From assembly GCA_905116865.2 (NCBI GenBank), contig CAJHNH020001112.1, positions 321,001-385,000 of the forward strand: a DNA stretch of 64,000 nucleotides. Reading direction: 5' to 3'. Shown piece after piece: positions 10,331-21,559 of the stretch. Source of the DNA: Candidula unifasciata. Taxonomy: Eukaryota; Mollusca; Gastropoda; Stylommatophora; Geomitridae. The position numbers and the translations under genes were made by a program. How positions within the stretch are numbered: position 1 is the first letter of the stretch; each line of letters begins with the position of its first letter. Under the pieces are notes generated by a model. The model was not told the origin of the DNA. It made no database searches and saw only the letters and a list, made by a program, of their open reading frames with translations.

Positions 10331-10799
10331 TATGGATAACGTTTATTCAGAGAAAATTATATACATATTGTTAAGGAGAGTGAATCATCTTTATTTTTTC
10401 TGCAAACGCGGAACAAACCCACCTGGAATGTGAATTTGATTTGCAGAAAAAAAAAGGCGAAATAATTATGATACATAGATAATTGTTATTTTTTTTTTAC
10501 TAGAAAGATGTCCAGAGACATTTATTTTTGCCGACGATTCAAAATTTGGCGAAAATGCGACACAGCATTATCATTAAATAAATTTGCAGCGCGCATAGCC
10601 ACTTCCTTATTAGGGTGATGCTTCTCAATGTAAGATACAACAGTTTACCATGCTTTCAGCACTTCTCTTTTTTTTTTTTTTTTAACAGTGCGCAATAAAC
10701 TGATTTTTAAGTCTGGAGTCATTAAGAGGTTTAAGGTTTAAACAACGGATCAACATCATGGCACACGGGTAGTAACCCATAGGTGCTACGTTCTTCTTC

Positions 10800-11130
10800 T
10801 AACTCAAGTCTGAGTCCGCAGAAGTTCAGCACAGTGCACAAGCTCTGTAGCACCGGCGAGGATCTTGAAATACTTTGGGTAGATTTTAAACTCAAAATTG
10901 TGCCCGGGTAGCGCCGTTAGGCCACTTTTTTTCGATTTCCAACTGCCAATTGATTTTTTACGTGCGCAGCAATGCACACGGGCGTCTGATCTCACTACCC
11001 AGAGACTAGGGCGAATTACTAGAAGTCCAAGTCCACGTGAAAAAATCCTAACCCTTACCGGGAATTGAACCCGGTGTCTCTAGCACTCGAGGCGGACATC
11101 ATGCCTCGAGACCATTAAACTTACACCCTG
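10800..11130 (-). mobile_element. tRNA-derived SINE-like element
   Basis: On the minus strand, 11128-11050 reads TTTAATGGTCTCGAGGCATG ... then GGGTTCAATTCCCGGTAAG. This is a tRNA-like head with A-box-like TGGTCTCGAGG and B box GGTTCAATTCC. It is followed by a non-tRNA body with A-rich segments. It is too diverged, and has the wrong 3' context, for a functional tRNA gene. 11131-11865 shows nothing I can assign. Confidence 0.5.
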
Positions 11131-11865
11131 TTTAAGTATCTGCTCTCTTCTCTAGCCATTTCTTAGATATTTTTTTTTTAACGTGACAATTCGCGTTCTT
11201 TCTCGAGTATCGACTGAACGGCCAGGGAACACATAAAAAAACAGGACCGTCGCGGTGAAAACAACACGTATGGTCACCGTATTTAAAATCGTTATCTAGG
11301 TTTGATCATTGCTTGAAATAATCATACGATCTAATTTTCTCGCTAAAAAATTCGCCATTAAGCTGTAAGCAAATCGCCCAGTAGACAATGCAAACCCAGC
11401 CTGTTAAAATATTTGATTAGCTTCCAAATGGGGCAAAGTGAGAAAGTGACAAGACAAATAACGAAACAAATATAATAAATAACGCTCGGACGAATACTGA
11501 ATCTTTACTTCCATGGCAAAGACCGCCAGAAGCAGGCGCCGAAAGCACTACAGTCTAAAACGATTATTCGTGCGCACAAAAGCCGCCCCAGGGCGGGTTC
11601 TGATGGCGCTTGGCCATTATATTTGTCAGAGCCAACTGCTGTGTCTGGTCCGAAGAGAACAACCCATTGCCCAAACAGCCATGTCTTGATAGTCATGCAT
11701 AAGTTTCTGTGAAGCAGGCGCGCCGACACAGAAAGAAAAAACACTGGGATTTGGAAGCTGTTAACACACCCTCACGCCCTGCTCCCTGACACCGTACATA
11801 TTTTATAAGGAAAACACACCAGCGAAGTGGTAGCTCAATAGACCTCATTTTAGTTTGAGCGCATA

Positions 11866-12072
11866 ATAATAATAAAGTAAAAAAGACCCTTTTCCACACA
11901 TATAAGGCTAGACCAAAATTTTTATAGACAAATCGGCACTTGATAGGTAATGTGGTCAACATCATACCTGTCGCCTTTACTTCCCAGGACTGCACCTGGT
12001 ACCCACTCAAGGCTGCGACGACCTGTGAGCCAAAGCCCTTTCTGAAGAAAGCCGGGTTCCGTCAGCCACGAG
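11866..12072 (-). mobile_element. SINE-2, body part, split by hAT-1
   Basis: The minus-strand SINE-2 body includes the family block GGCGACAGGTATGATGTTGA and a 3' end AAAAGGGTCTTTTTTAC. It breaks at the hAT insertion and resumes at 14600-14657, where the tRNA-like head lies. The family also occurs at 28415, 38757, 39631, 42132, 42575, 43938 (all -) and 51285 (+). Confidence 0.8.
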
Positions 12073-14599
12073 CAGGGTTGCCAGATAAAAAACCTCATTT
12101 TATGCCAAACCATCACCCAAAATATGCCAGAAAATTGCCAAATAAAATGTAACATTGTACTCACTTCACATCAAAAGCTCTAGATTGAATTCTTCACTGT
12201 CATCCTCACTGGAACCAGTGGAAGATGCAGCATAAACCTTTTCGGATGTAGAATCGCAACATTTCTTTGATATCAATAGCTCTGCTCTAATTCTGACAAC
12301 TGCATCAAGAAAGTTCCATTGTATTTTGTTTCTTGCTTTTGATTTAAATGAAGTAACAAGAGAGAATATTCTCTCAACTACAGCGTTGCTAACGGCATTA
12401 TTAAGCAAGTAAGGGCGAAAGTGGCCAACTCTTTAAATGCCTGGTGTCGAAGTACGCCTATCCAAAAATCTTCCCTGTTTGTAGGTAGTCAATCCTTCTT
12501 AAATGTAGCTTCTTTTCAGTTGACAACAATCGGTTTTCTGTACTGATCTTCTAAAATACTGATGTTGTTTTCTGCCAGGTGTAAAAATGGTAGCTCTAAA
12601 AACTGTTCCTTGATATTAGATTTAAAACTGTCAAAGGGCTCAATTTTGAAATATATTCTAAGTGGGAAGTCTACACGTAATTTGATTGAGAGCGTCTTCT
12701 AGCACAGACATGCATCTTTCATTAACATTGTTTATTTCTATCTGAACTTCAGTCCCGTTTTTCTTCTGTAGGAACGCATTACATTTCGTTAGGAATTTAA
12801 TACCAAAGTCAACGTGATCAATATTTTTGTTTCGCTCATTGACATCATACAGTCTGTTCTTAAGATTTTCTTGGTGCATGGAAATATCTTGGTTTAGTTC
12901 ATGAAGATCAGCTTTTGTTTGTTGAAAAAGATTGTTCAGTCTTTCAAATTCTTGTACAATTGGTGTCGCAAACACAAAGTACAAATAATTATTGTGGTCT
13001 AACAGCATTTCCTTTAAAAATCTTTATATTTTGTGTCAAACGTTGTCTGTGCTAATTCAGCACATGTGAAATAAGCTTTCAATTCTTCCCAGTTCACCAA
13101 CATATTGAACATAATCTTTCCACGCACAAGCCACCTAGTAGATGATAGTTTCTCAAATGGAAGAGGAGCAGTTCGTTCTGATTCAAACTCCAAAGATGTG
13201 TTCATCACTCTAAACAGTTCTTTATAGGCTTATCGTCTTAAATCACTATGGCGAAACCACTGAGGTATTTATGACAGTAAGAAATTAATATTTGATGGCA
13301 GCTTGGCAATTGCACTACAAATGCAGAGTGTTAGTGAATGGCAGATACATCTGAGATGTACACAAAAAAGAGACACATCTTTAATTCTGGACCATACAGA
13401 GTTCTTGCACCCGACCATGTTTGAAGCGCCATCTGACGCAAACCCAATGCAATTTGTAAGACTTTGGCCACACCTTTTGATTTCCTTATCAATCAAATTA
13501 AATAAGTTTTCTCCAGTAGCCACTTGCAAGGAAATTAAAGCAAGAAATCCAGTAAATAATTTATTTTTCCTGTCACTGAAAAAACTAACTATAGTGCAGA
13601 AGTACTTTTGAGTGGAAACGTCAGTAGACTCATCTATAATGATGGCATATTTCTTGTTCCGAAAATTATCAATAAGGTCATCCTTAAGTGCAGGCGATAT
13701 AATATTTTTTATTAAACATAAACATTTAGTTCTATGCAACTGCGTGTGCTCAAATGTACTTCCCTGGCCATGCGCTCTCATGATTTCACTTAAATGATCA
13801 ATTATGCGTATTGCACAATAGCAGGTCATGCTTACAGCAAGTTGCAACTCTGCTGCTTTAACTGTATCATTACTTTGCCTAGGAGTTATTGTTGTAATAA
13901 GCTGTGACTGGCTTTTTGACGAAGTTTTCATCCTGTGTTTTTCTGATTTTTCATGATTCGAAATGCTACTAATTCTTGGTGCAACAGTGCACTGACACAG
14001 TTTACAATATGCTGCCTCTGATCCGTCTGAAGATCTTTTCAGTCGTGGGTATGTTTTCTCCCAATTACTATTATACTTCCGATTGCGTCTTAAGATGCTT
14101 TCCATTTTTTGGATGACCTGGCCATTGGTAAAAGTAATAAAATCTATCACAGATAGAACTAGGTCTATATCCTATCTATTCTCTGTCCTCAAGTAGTTTC
14201 TGAATAGTCTGAATCATTTGGTATCAGTGGGGGGTTTTCGTTTTATATCTCGCATTTATTCTGGCAAATTAACATAAATTACAGAGGTTTATCGCAGTCA
14301 CGTTAGGAAGACAACAAATACAATACGAAATGGCGCGAATCTCCGTTAGTCAGTACCAGGACATCACAACAAAGTCAAACTGAAATAACGATTTTAACTG
14401 TAGGTCTAAATTGCTTTTAGTAAATTTGCGTGTTTATAACAGAGGAACCATGAAGAAAATGTGAGCACATCTTGATAAGAAATGCCAGGAAAAACCCAAA
14501 TATGCCAGAATATGCCAGTTCATTATGTAATGTCAGTTCAATTTCAAATATGCCAGATTTATGAAATCTGGCATAAAAAATGCCAATATGGCAACCCTG
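12073..14599 (-). mobile_element. hAT-1 DNA transposon inserted in a SINE-2
   Basis: A 2,527-bp element with terminal inverted repeats CAGGGTTGCCA / TGGCAACCCTG, flanked by a perfect 8-bp duplication GCCACGAG (12065-12072 and 14600-14607). The 8-bp target and CAGGG-type ends are hAT hallmarks. Both ends carry several copies of TATGCCAG, likely subterminal transposase-binding sites. Removing it restores a continuous SINE-2 tRNA head. The transposase gene on the minus strand is broken, so this copy could move only if supplied in trans. Confidence 0.93.
12166..14150 (-). pseudogene. hAT-1 transposase, BED-finger type, decayed
   Basis: The first open segment (14150-13269, 293 codons) has a BED-type zinc finger, Cys49-x2-Cys52 and His66-x5-His72. 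The RNase H-like core follows: IIDESTDVST with Asp173, GFASDGASNM with Asp240, then CICHSL. An in-frame stop follows, the same frame continues at 13208-13014, and a shift leads to 13008-12658. After another break, 12408-12166 carries NAVSNAVVERIFSLV, the hAT C-terminal helix with the catalytic Glu (ERIFS). It resembles ZBED5-like transposases. At least two stops and one frameshift make it a pseudogene. Confidence 0.88.
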
Positions 14600-14657
14600 G
14601 CCACGAGCTTCCGATCCGCAGGCGAGTGTCCAAGGCCGTTACACCATGGCGACTCGG
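14600..14657 (-). mobile_element. SINE-2, tRNA-like head, after hAT-1
   Basis: This completes the SINE split at 12072. The minus strand reads CCGAGTCGCCATGGTGTAAC ... CGCCTGCGGATCGGAAGC, the tRNA-like head also seen at 51285. The 8 bases at 14600-14607 are the second target-site copy. A microsatellite (AAT)n follows at 14660-14697. Confidence 0.8.
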
Positions 14658-14658
14658 G

Positions 14659-14700
<42 letters not shown>

Positions 14701-14943
14701 CAAACAACAATATCATGACTGTGCTAAATGGTTAAAAATGTAATAATAGTGGCTTGCTTGTTCCCTTAGGTTCAAGGACCCCCGGCAGTGAAGTGCACTT
14801 ATCTTCTTTTCATTTACTCCGGTTCTAACGTCGATAAGCTCAACTCTATGATGTAGTTGCTTGCGAAGGCTCGGTGAAAAAAACAATTTTTTTAACGGCC
14901 CTTTCTGTCTGCATTTACCTTTTTTTTTGCAGTGCAGGCGGAG

Positions 14944-14944
<1 letters not shown>

Positions 14945-14986
<42 letters not shown>
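14945..14986 (+). repeat. Poly(G) tract, 42 bases
   Basis: An uninterrupted run of 42 G, the longest of more than ten G or C runs in the window (others near 15163, 22944, 24172, 24381, 40199, 52388, 53622, 61310). Length in the assembly may not be exact. Confidence 0.9.
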
Positions 14987-14988
<2 letters not shown>

Positions 14989-15239
14989 CTGTGTGGCGAA
15001 GGAAGGATTGTTACCAGTTAGAATGTTATATTTGCCCTTCGCAGAAGTAATACAACATAACCTCATAGCTGGGTCTCCAGCACGGGCGACCAGCGATTCC
15101 TAATCCTCTAGCCAGTGTCTCTTCGAAGCTGCGTGACTTTCCTTTTCTGTTCTTTATTTTTACCCCCCCCCCCCCCAAATCTCTCCTTTTTTTTCCTCCT
15201 TCCCCATAGGGAGCACAGAGCCTCGACAAACTCAGATCA

Positions 15240-18085
15240 AGTCGTTAGGGATATTTGGGAGTGAGGTCCGTGTGTCACCGGAGCCCTCACGGGAAGCAAA
15301 GAATAGTGACACTGCACCCTACCAGGCATGTCGTAAGAGGCGACTAAGGGTAGGGTTGGGCTTGAGGTTGGCTACCTCATCCTGTAAAAACCATAGCCAC
15401 AAAAACCAAACAACCATGGATAAGTCAAAAACGAGAAGCAAATAAAATCCAGCCAACCAAGATGAGGGAAGTCTCTTCAAATAGAAGAAGTATGACACGG
15501 TGGGGAGAAAGCCGTAAGGAGTCCGGATCGTTGACGTACCTCCTCTCAGCTAGGAAAACCTCCAGAATTGGCACCTGGAATGTTAGAACTCGATATGATA
15601 TAGGGAGAACAATGGAAGTAGTAAAGGAAATGAAACATTATAGAATTAGTATTTTAGGGTTATGTAAAACTATATGGACTGGGGCAGGGAAAGGTATTCT
15701 AAATTCAGGAGAAACTATTTTGTTCTCAGAACACACAGAGGAAAATTCGCCGCATAGTGAAGGAGTGGCCCTGATGCTATCAAAAGAAGCAGACAGGGCA
15801 CTAATAGAATGGGAAGCTGTGAGTCCCAGAATAATAAGAGCATCTTTTAGAACAGTAAAACAGAAGGTGAACATGTCGGTAATACAGTGTTATGCACCTA
15901 CAAATGATAAAGATGCATCTGTTAAGGAAGAATTTTACATGCAGCTTCAAAATATTATAAATAATGAAAGAAAGGGCAACTTAAAAATGTTGATGGGTGA
16001 CTTGAATGCTAAGATAGGATCAGACAACACAGGTTATGAAGAAATTATGGGGAGACATGGTCTAGGAGTAATGAATGAAAATGGAGAATTGTTCACAAAT
16101 TTTTGTGCAGGTAACCAGTATGTTATTGGTGGAAGTATTTTTCCTCATAAAAGTATATATACACAAGGCAACATGGGAATCACCAGACCATAAGACAACT
16201 AATCAAATTGACCACATATGCATTAACAAAAAGTTTAGATCATCCCTTTACGATGTTAGGGCTTTCAGAAGTGCCGATGTATTTACTGACCATTTCCTGG
16301 TGGTAAGTAAAATCAAGTTGAAACTAAAAAGATATATAACATCTTATAATCATAGAAACCAATATAATGTAGGCTTTCTCAGAGATAAAGAAATTAAAGA
16401 ACAGTTCTCAGTCACGGTCTCTAATAAGTACCAGGTGTTGCAGCAGTTAGCTGAAGATGTCAACACAGAAGTCTGCTGGGATCAGATCAAAGGAATCTGG
16501 AATGAATCTTGCGTAGAAGATCTTGACAAGAACGAAAGGAAACATAAAGCATGGATAACACCAGAAACAATTAAAGTGATTGAAGATAGTAAAAGTAAAA
16601 AGGCAGAATTAAACAATAGCAAAACTAGAGCTGCTAAAGCTAGAGCTCAGGAAAAATACACAGAAGCCAACAAGGAAGTTAGGAGGCATATAAGGGCAGA
16701 TAAAGTGAAATATCTAAATGATCTAGCACAAGAAGCAGAGACAGCAGCAGCAAAAGGAAACCTCAGAGAACTTTACAGTAACACAAGAAAATTAGTAGGT
16801 AAATATAGTCAGCCAACTGGATCAATCAAAAATAGTCAAGGAAAGGTACTTACTAACACTAAAGATCAAATGGACAGATGGGTTGAATATTTTGAAATGC
16901 TTCCAAATAGACCAGGCCCAGAGGTTCCCCCAGATATCCAGCTTTTAGAAATGGAACTGGATATCAACTGTGAGATACCATCCGAAGAGGAAATTAGAAA
17001 AGCTATAAATCTTCTCAAGGAAGGAAAGGCGACAGGCCCAGATGGTATCCCAGCTGAAGCCATAAGGACCAACATAAACACATCAACAGAATTGCTACAT
17101 AGATTATTCAGTAAAGTCTGGGAGACCGAAGAAATACCAGCAGACTGGAGAGAAAGATATCTTGTGAAACTGCCCAAAAAAGTTGATCTACAGGAGTGTG
17201 CAAACTATAGAGGAATTATGTTGCTGTCAGTTCCTGGAAAAATATTAAGTAGAATTATTTTGGAAAGATTAAAAGATGCTATTGATGAAATGCTAAGAGA
17301 TGAGCAGGCAGGTTTTTGGTCAAACAGATCCTGTACTGATCAGATAGCCACATTACGTATTATAATAGAGCAAAGCATTGAACTGAACTCACCACTTTAC
17401 ATTGGATATCACCCGACTATGAAAAAGCATTTGACAGCATAGATAGGGAATCTCTCTGAAAATTGATGGAGCACTTTGGAATCCCACAGAGAATTATCAA
17501 CTTAGTAAAGGCAACATATAAAGACATGAAATGTCGAGTTCTTCATGAGGGAAAGCTAACAGATGCATTTGAAATAAAAACAGGTGTGCGACAGGGATGT
17601 CTTTTGTCGCCTCTCTTATTTTTACTGGCTATAGACTGGACTATGAAAACAGTAACTGCCAACACCAAGAATGGAATTCAGTGGACCCCTACAAAACAGC
17701 TTGATGATCTGGACTTCGCTGATGATATTGCTCTTCTGTCCCATTCACGGAATCAGATGCAAGATAAATTAAATATACTTAATGCGAGATCACAGCAGCT
17801 TGGTCTGAAAATCAGTAAAGGAAAGACAAAGATAATGAGAATAAATCAGGCAAATAGTAATGTGGTTTCTCTTAATGGCACCCCACCCCAAAACGTGGAG
17901 TCGTACACCTATTTAGGCAGTAATGTAGATAAAGATGGAGGAACTGATAGAGATATTAAAATAAGAATACAAAAGGCAAGAGGGGCTTTCATGGCACTAG
18001 GGAATTTATGGAGGTCAAAAGAAATTAAAAGAAATACTAAACTAAAAATGTTTTATTCTAATGTCAAATCAGTACTATTGTATAG
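15240..18085 (+). mobile_element. LINE-A, near full length, 3'-truncated
   Basis: The 5' leader (15240-15461) contains CATGTCGTAAGAGGCGACTA, and a long coding region follows. The copy stops at 18085, where LINE-C sequence begins in the opposite orientation, so the last part of the RT region and the GAA tail are missing. The complete 3' end is seen at 21360. Low stop density suggests moderate age. Confidence 0.85.
15462..18085 (+). pseudogene. LINE-A endonuclease-RT, frameshifted
   Basis: The endonuclease segment starts near 15550 (SRIGTWNVRTRYDIGRT), with VIQCYAPTND, LMGDLNAKIG and, after a frameshift near 16160, NQIDHICINKKF. This is the type often labelled craniofacial development protein 2-like in metazoan annotations. 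RT follows: GPDGIPAEAIR, YRGIMLLSVPGKI and EQAGFWSNRSCTDQIATLR. A second frameshift near 17408 and a TGA in place of a Trp codon at 17456 follow. The open frame then resumes with GVRQGCLLSPLLFLLAIDW, the catalytic DFADDIALLS near 17716, and SYTYLGSNVDKDGG. It is inactive as read. Confidence 0.9.
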
Positions 18086-18420
18086 GGTTCTTATTACTGC
18101 AGATATCAGCCGCCTTAATTCATCTCTCTGGTTTGCCTTCTTTTTCTAGTTGGTGACCCAAAGTGTTTGTAGGTCAGACTGGACATTATCTATCCATCGT
18201 CTTCGTGGTCTGCTTCGTGGTCGACGACCATTCAGATCTCTTGTGTTTACAGTTGTTTTTGTTTTTTCTGTGACATCTGACATTCTCTCAATATACTCCA
18301 ACCATTTCAGTTTATTAGCTCTCATGATGCCAGTGATCAATGGCGATTTTAACAAATCATGAATTTCGTTGTTCCTTCTCTCTCTCCATCCCCCTCTGTT
18401 TGCATCTGAAAAGATTCGTT
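18086..18420 (-). pseudogene. LINE-C 3' end, abutting LINE-A
   Basis: The minus strand encodes GIMRANKLKWLEYIERMSDV and NGRRPRSRPRRRWIDNVQSD, matching the LINE-C tail at 7630-7840. It is 5'-truncated near 18420 and joins LINE-A head-on at about 18085. 18421-19139 shows no coding or repeat signal that I recognise. Confidence 0.8.
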
Positions 18421-19144
18421 AAGCAAACATTCGTAGTATAACTGTTTTCAATTAAACTTATGTCTCAAAACTTTTGCATTCAAGAGTTCAACTTGTAGAT
18501 CTCTATATTAACACCAGCTGTACCTACATTTCAGCAACGTTAAGCTGTTTCACATTATTATCAATTTACGGTTGTTTGCTAAGGCGTAACCTTCACAAAT
18601 TATAAGCAAATGATTTATTTTTCCATGAAAACGTTGATAGAGATTAAAAAGCCGGTGTGGTTTCCTATCAGCAACGCCTCTGGAGTCATGAATAAACACC
18701 CTTCCCTCCCCACAAAACTATACGCCAAATCATAGCCGTTTTACGACCAGCATCTTTGAATAATCGATATTCTTAGACAAGGAGGCGAATCTTTGCTATA
18801 ACAATGCACTTTAGATACGTTTCTCTCTTTCCGGTAGACCAAGTTGATATTTTGTCGGGAAGTATCGATTTGTTGAAAACAAGTCAGGAGGAGGATGCGG
18901 GGGGAAAATGACGTCAGATTGACACAACGAGGTTATGCGAGACATGTAGAGCTGCGCAGCTTTGAATAAACGGGAAAAAGGAGGGGTAGGACAGGACAGA
19001 ATGATAAAGCGGTTCTCAGTCTTGTGAACGTTAGCCTCAGGGAAAAGATGTTTGGGTTGGAAGTTTCACCGGCGCAATGGCTGATTTTGTAGCATTCTGC
19101 GCAGACGATCAAACAATTTGATTCTTTGATGATCTGTGATATCA

Positions 19145-19790
19145 ATTACCAGTACTCTGTCTACAACTGTTATCAGTTAATCGTCGGTGACTGTCTTCGA
19201 TTGTTCTCAGTTTATTGTTGGTGACTCTGTCTACGACTGTTCTCAGTTTATCGTCGGTGACTCTGTCTACGACTGTTCTCAGTTTATCGTCGGTGACTCT
19301 GTCTACGACTGTTCTCAGTTTATCATCGGTGACTCTGTCTACGACTGTTCTCAGTTTATCGTCGGTGACTCTGTCTACGACTGTTTTCAGTTTATCGTCG
19401 GTGACTCTGTCTACGACTGTTCTCAGTTTATCGTCGGTGACTCTGTCTACGACTGTTCTCAGTTTATCGTTGGTGACTCTGTCTACGACTGTTCTCAGTT
19501 TATCGTCGGTGACTCTGTCTACGACTGTTCTCAGTTTATCGTCGGTGACTCTGTCTACGACTGTTCTCAGTTTATCGTCGGTGACTCTGTCTACGACTGT
19601 TCTCAGTTTATCGTTGGTGACTTTGTCTACGACTGTTCTCAGTTTATAGTCGGTGACGCTGTCTACGATTGTTCTCAGCTTATCGTCGGTGACTCTGTCT
19701 ACGATTGTTCTCAGTTTATCGTCGGTGACTCTGTCTACGACTCTTCTCAGTTTATCGTCGCTGACTCTGTCTCTTACTCCTTTTTTCAGT
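19145..19790 (+). repeat. 36-bp minisatellite, about 17 copies
   Basis: Tandem units GTTCTCAGTTTATCGTCGGT + GACTCTGTCTACGACT (36 bp), very uniform except at the edges. The period allows a 204-codon frame encoding (VYDCSQFIVGDS)n and a second overlapping frame. There is no signal peptide or non-repeat domain, so I do not call a gene. Confidence 0.92.
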
Positions 19791-19800
19791 ATTCGTTTTA

Positions 19801-19990
19801 GCGTTCCCCAGGTCTAAACTCTGGCGGAAACTCCGGCTTGTTCGTCCACTTCTGGACCTTTGGTCTTGTTCCGGTTGAGTTTTTCATACACATCTGTTTT
19901 AGAGATCTGGTTTATTCGTGTGCTGGTCGCTTGGCTTAGGGGTCCACTTTGAGCCTGGACAGTTATTGATTAGCGAGGACAGGGTATGGA
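19801..19990 (-). repeat. GAA-1 repeat, inverted copy
   Basis: It reads CTAAACTCTGGCGGAAACTC ... TTGTTCGTCCACTTCTGGAC ... CACATCTGTTTTAGAGATCT, the reverse of the GAA-1 unit. The GAA tail is replaced by the 36-bp minisatellite that precedes it. Confidence 0.65.
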
Positions 19991-20059
19991 AGCAACAGTA
20001 GAGGCCAGATTTGCCACACGATTCTTTTTAGTTTACCTCCATTTTACCCACAGTATTAA

Positions 20060-20303
20060 AAAAAACGTTGTTTAGATACCATGATACAAATATATATTGT
20101 TAGGACACCGAGATACAATAATACACTGCTTAGATACCATGATACAACAATATATTGTATAGGTAGTCACACAACAATACACTATTTAGGTATCATGATA
20201 CAAAAATACACTGTTTAGACACCGTGAAACAACAAACCACTGTTTATGTGCCGTGATAAATACAACACTGTTTAGGTACCGTGATACGTCAATGCATGTT
20301 TAA
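20060..20303 (+). repeat. Degenerate minisatellite of about 38 bp
   Basis: Six or so imperfect units of the type ACACTGTTTAGGTACCGTGA-TACAACAAT. LINE-A interrupts the tract at 20314; the same motif (TTATACACTGTTTAAGT) reappears at 21402 on the other side. Confidence 0.65.
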
Positions 20304-20313
20304 GGTCAACAAT

Positions 20314-21360
20314 CTCTGGAAATGTATGCGGCACCATGGAATCCCACAGAAGATTCTCAACTTAGTAAAGGCAACATTTAAAGACATGAAATGTCGAGTT
20401 CTTCATGAGGGAAAGTTAACAGATATATTTGAAATAAAAACAGGTGTGCGACAGTGATGTCTTTTGTCGCCTCTCTTATTTTTACTGGCAATAGACTGGA
20501 TTATGAAAACAGTAACTGCTAAAACCAAGAATGGAATTCAGTGGACCCCTACAAAACAGCTTGATGATCTGGACATCGCTGATGATATTTCTCTTCTGTC
20601 TAATTCATGGAATCAGATGCAGGATAAATTAAATATACTTGATGCGAGATAACAGCAGCTTGGTTTGAAAATCCATAAAGACAAAGACAATGAGAATAAA
20701 TCAGGCAAATAGTAATGTAGTTTCTCTTAATGGCACCCCACTCCAAGACGTGGAGTCGTACACCTATTTAGGCAGTAATGTAGATAAAGATAGAGGAACT
20801 GATAGAGATATTAAAATAAGAATACAAAAGGCAAGAGGGGCTTTCATAGCACTAGGGAATTTGCAGAGGTCAAAAGAAATTAAAAGAAATACTAAACTAA
20901 AAATGTTTAATTCTAATGTCAAATCAGTACTTTTGTATGGGGTGGAAACATGGAGAACAACTAAGGCAATTACTAATAAATTACAGACATTCATTAACTG
21001 GTGCCTGTGCAGAATAGAGGGAATTAAATGGTATGATAGAATAACTAATGAAGAGCTTTGGGCCAAGTTGATAAACAGGCTCTAGTGGACCAAGAGGTGA
21101 GGAAAAGACGCTGGCGTTAAATAGGACACACATTGAGAAAACAGGAGAACAGCATAACTAGAATTCTTTGCATTGGAACCCACAGGGGCATAGGAATAAA
21201 GAAAGACCAAAAAACACATTGAGAAGAGAGCTGGAGAATTAAGTCAGAAAAATGGGAAGGACACGGGGAGAGTTCCATGTAATAGCGAAGGATAGAACGA
21301 CTTGGCGTGAGTTGGTTGAAGGCCTATGCTCAACTGGGGGATAGAAAGTCAGAAGAAGAA
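20314..21360 (+). mobile_element. LINE-A, 5'-truncated insertion with TSD
   Basis: A 1,047-bp piece running from the RT core to the true 3' end (...GCCTATGCTCAACTGGGGGA then AGTCAGAAGAAGAA). It is flanked by GGTCAACAAT (20304-20313) and GGCCAACAAT (21361-21370), a 10-bp TSD with one mismatch. The coding region keeps SPLLFLLAIDWIMKTVTAKT, SYTYLGSNVDKDRGTD and LLYGVETWRTTKAI, but the GVRQ-G is now TGA at 20456 and other stops occur. It is a typical dead-on-arrival copy. Confidence 0.88.
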
Positions 21361-21467
21361 GGCCAACAATAGATCACCAAATGGTTTATATCCGACAGTA
21401 TAATTATACACTGTTTAAGTCCACGAAGTAAAAGAACAGAGTTTGGGACCTAAAATATTTTCTTTCT

Positions 21468-21550
21468 CAGTTAACTCCAGAGGAAAATTCCGGTTTTTCG
21501 TCCAACTCTAGAATTGTCTTGTTTTAGAACAAGGTGTTGGTTCCGCAATC
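21468..21550 (-). repeat. GAA-1 repeat remnant, inverted
   Basis: AACTCCAGAGGAAAATTCCG, TTCGTCCAACTCTAGAATTG and CTTGTTTTAGAACAAG follow the order of inverted GAA-1 at 19810-19880, with more divergence. Confidence 0.45.
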
Positions 21551-21559
21551 CCCTGTAAC

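Noticed and set aside
19187..19801. 204-codon frame with VYDCSQFIVGDS repeats
   Set aside because: It is explained by the 36-bp minisatellite; there is no start context, signal peptide or non-repeat domain.
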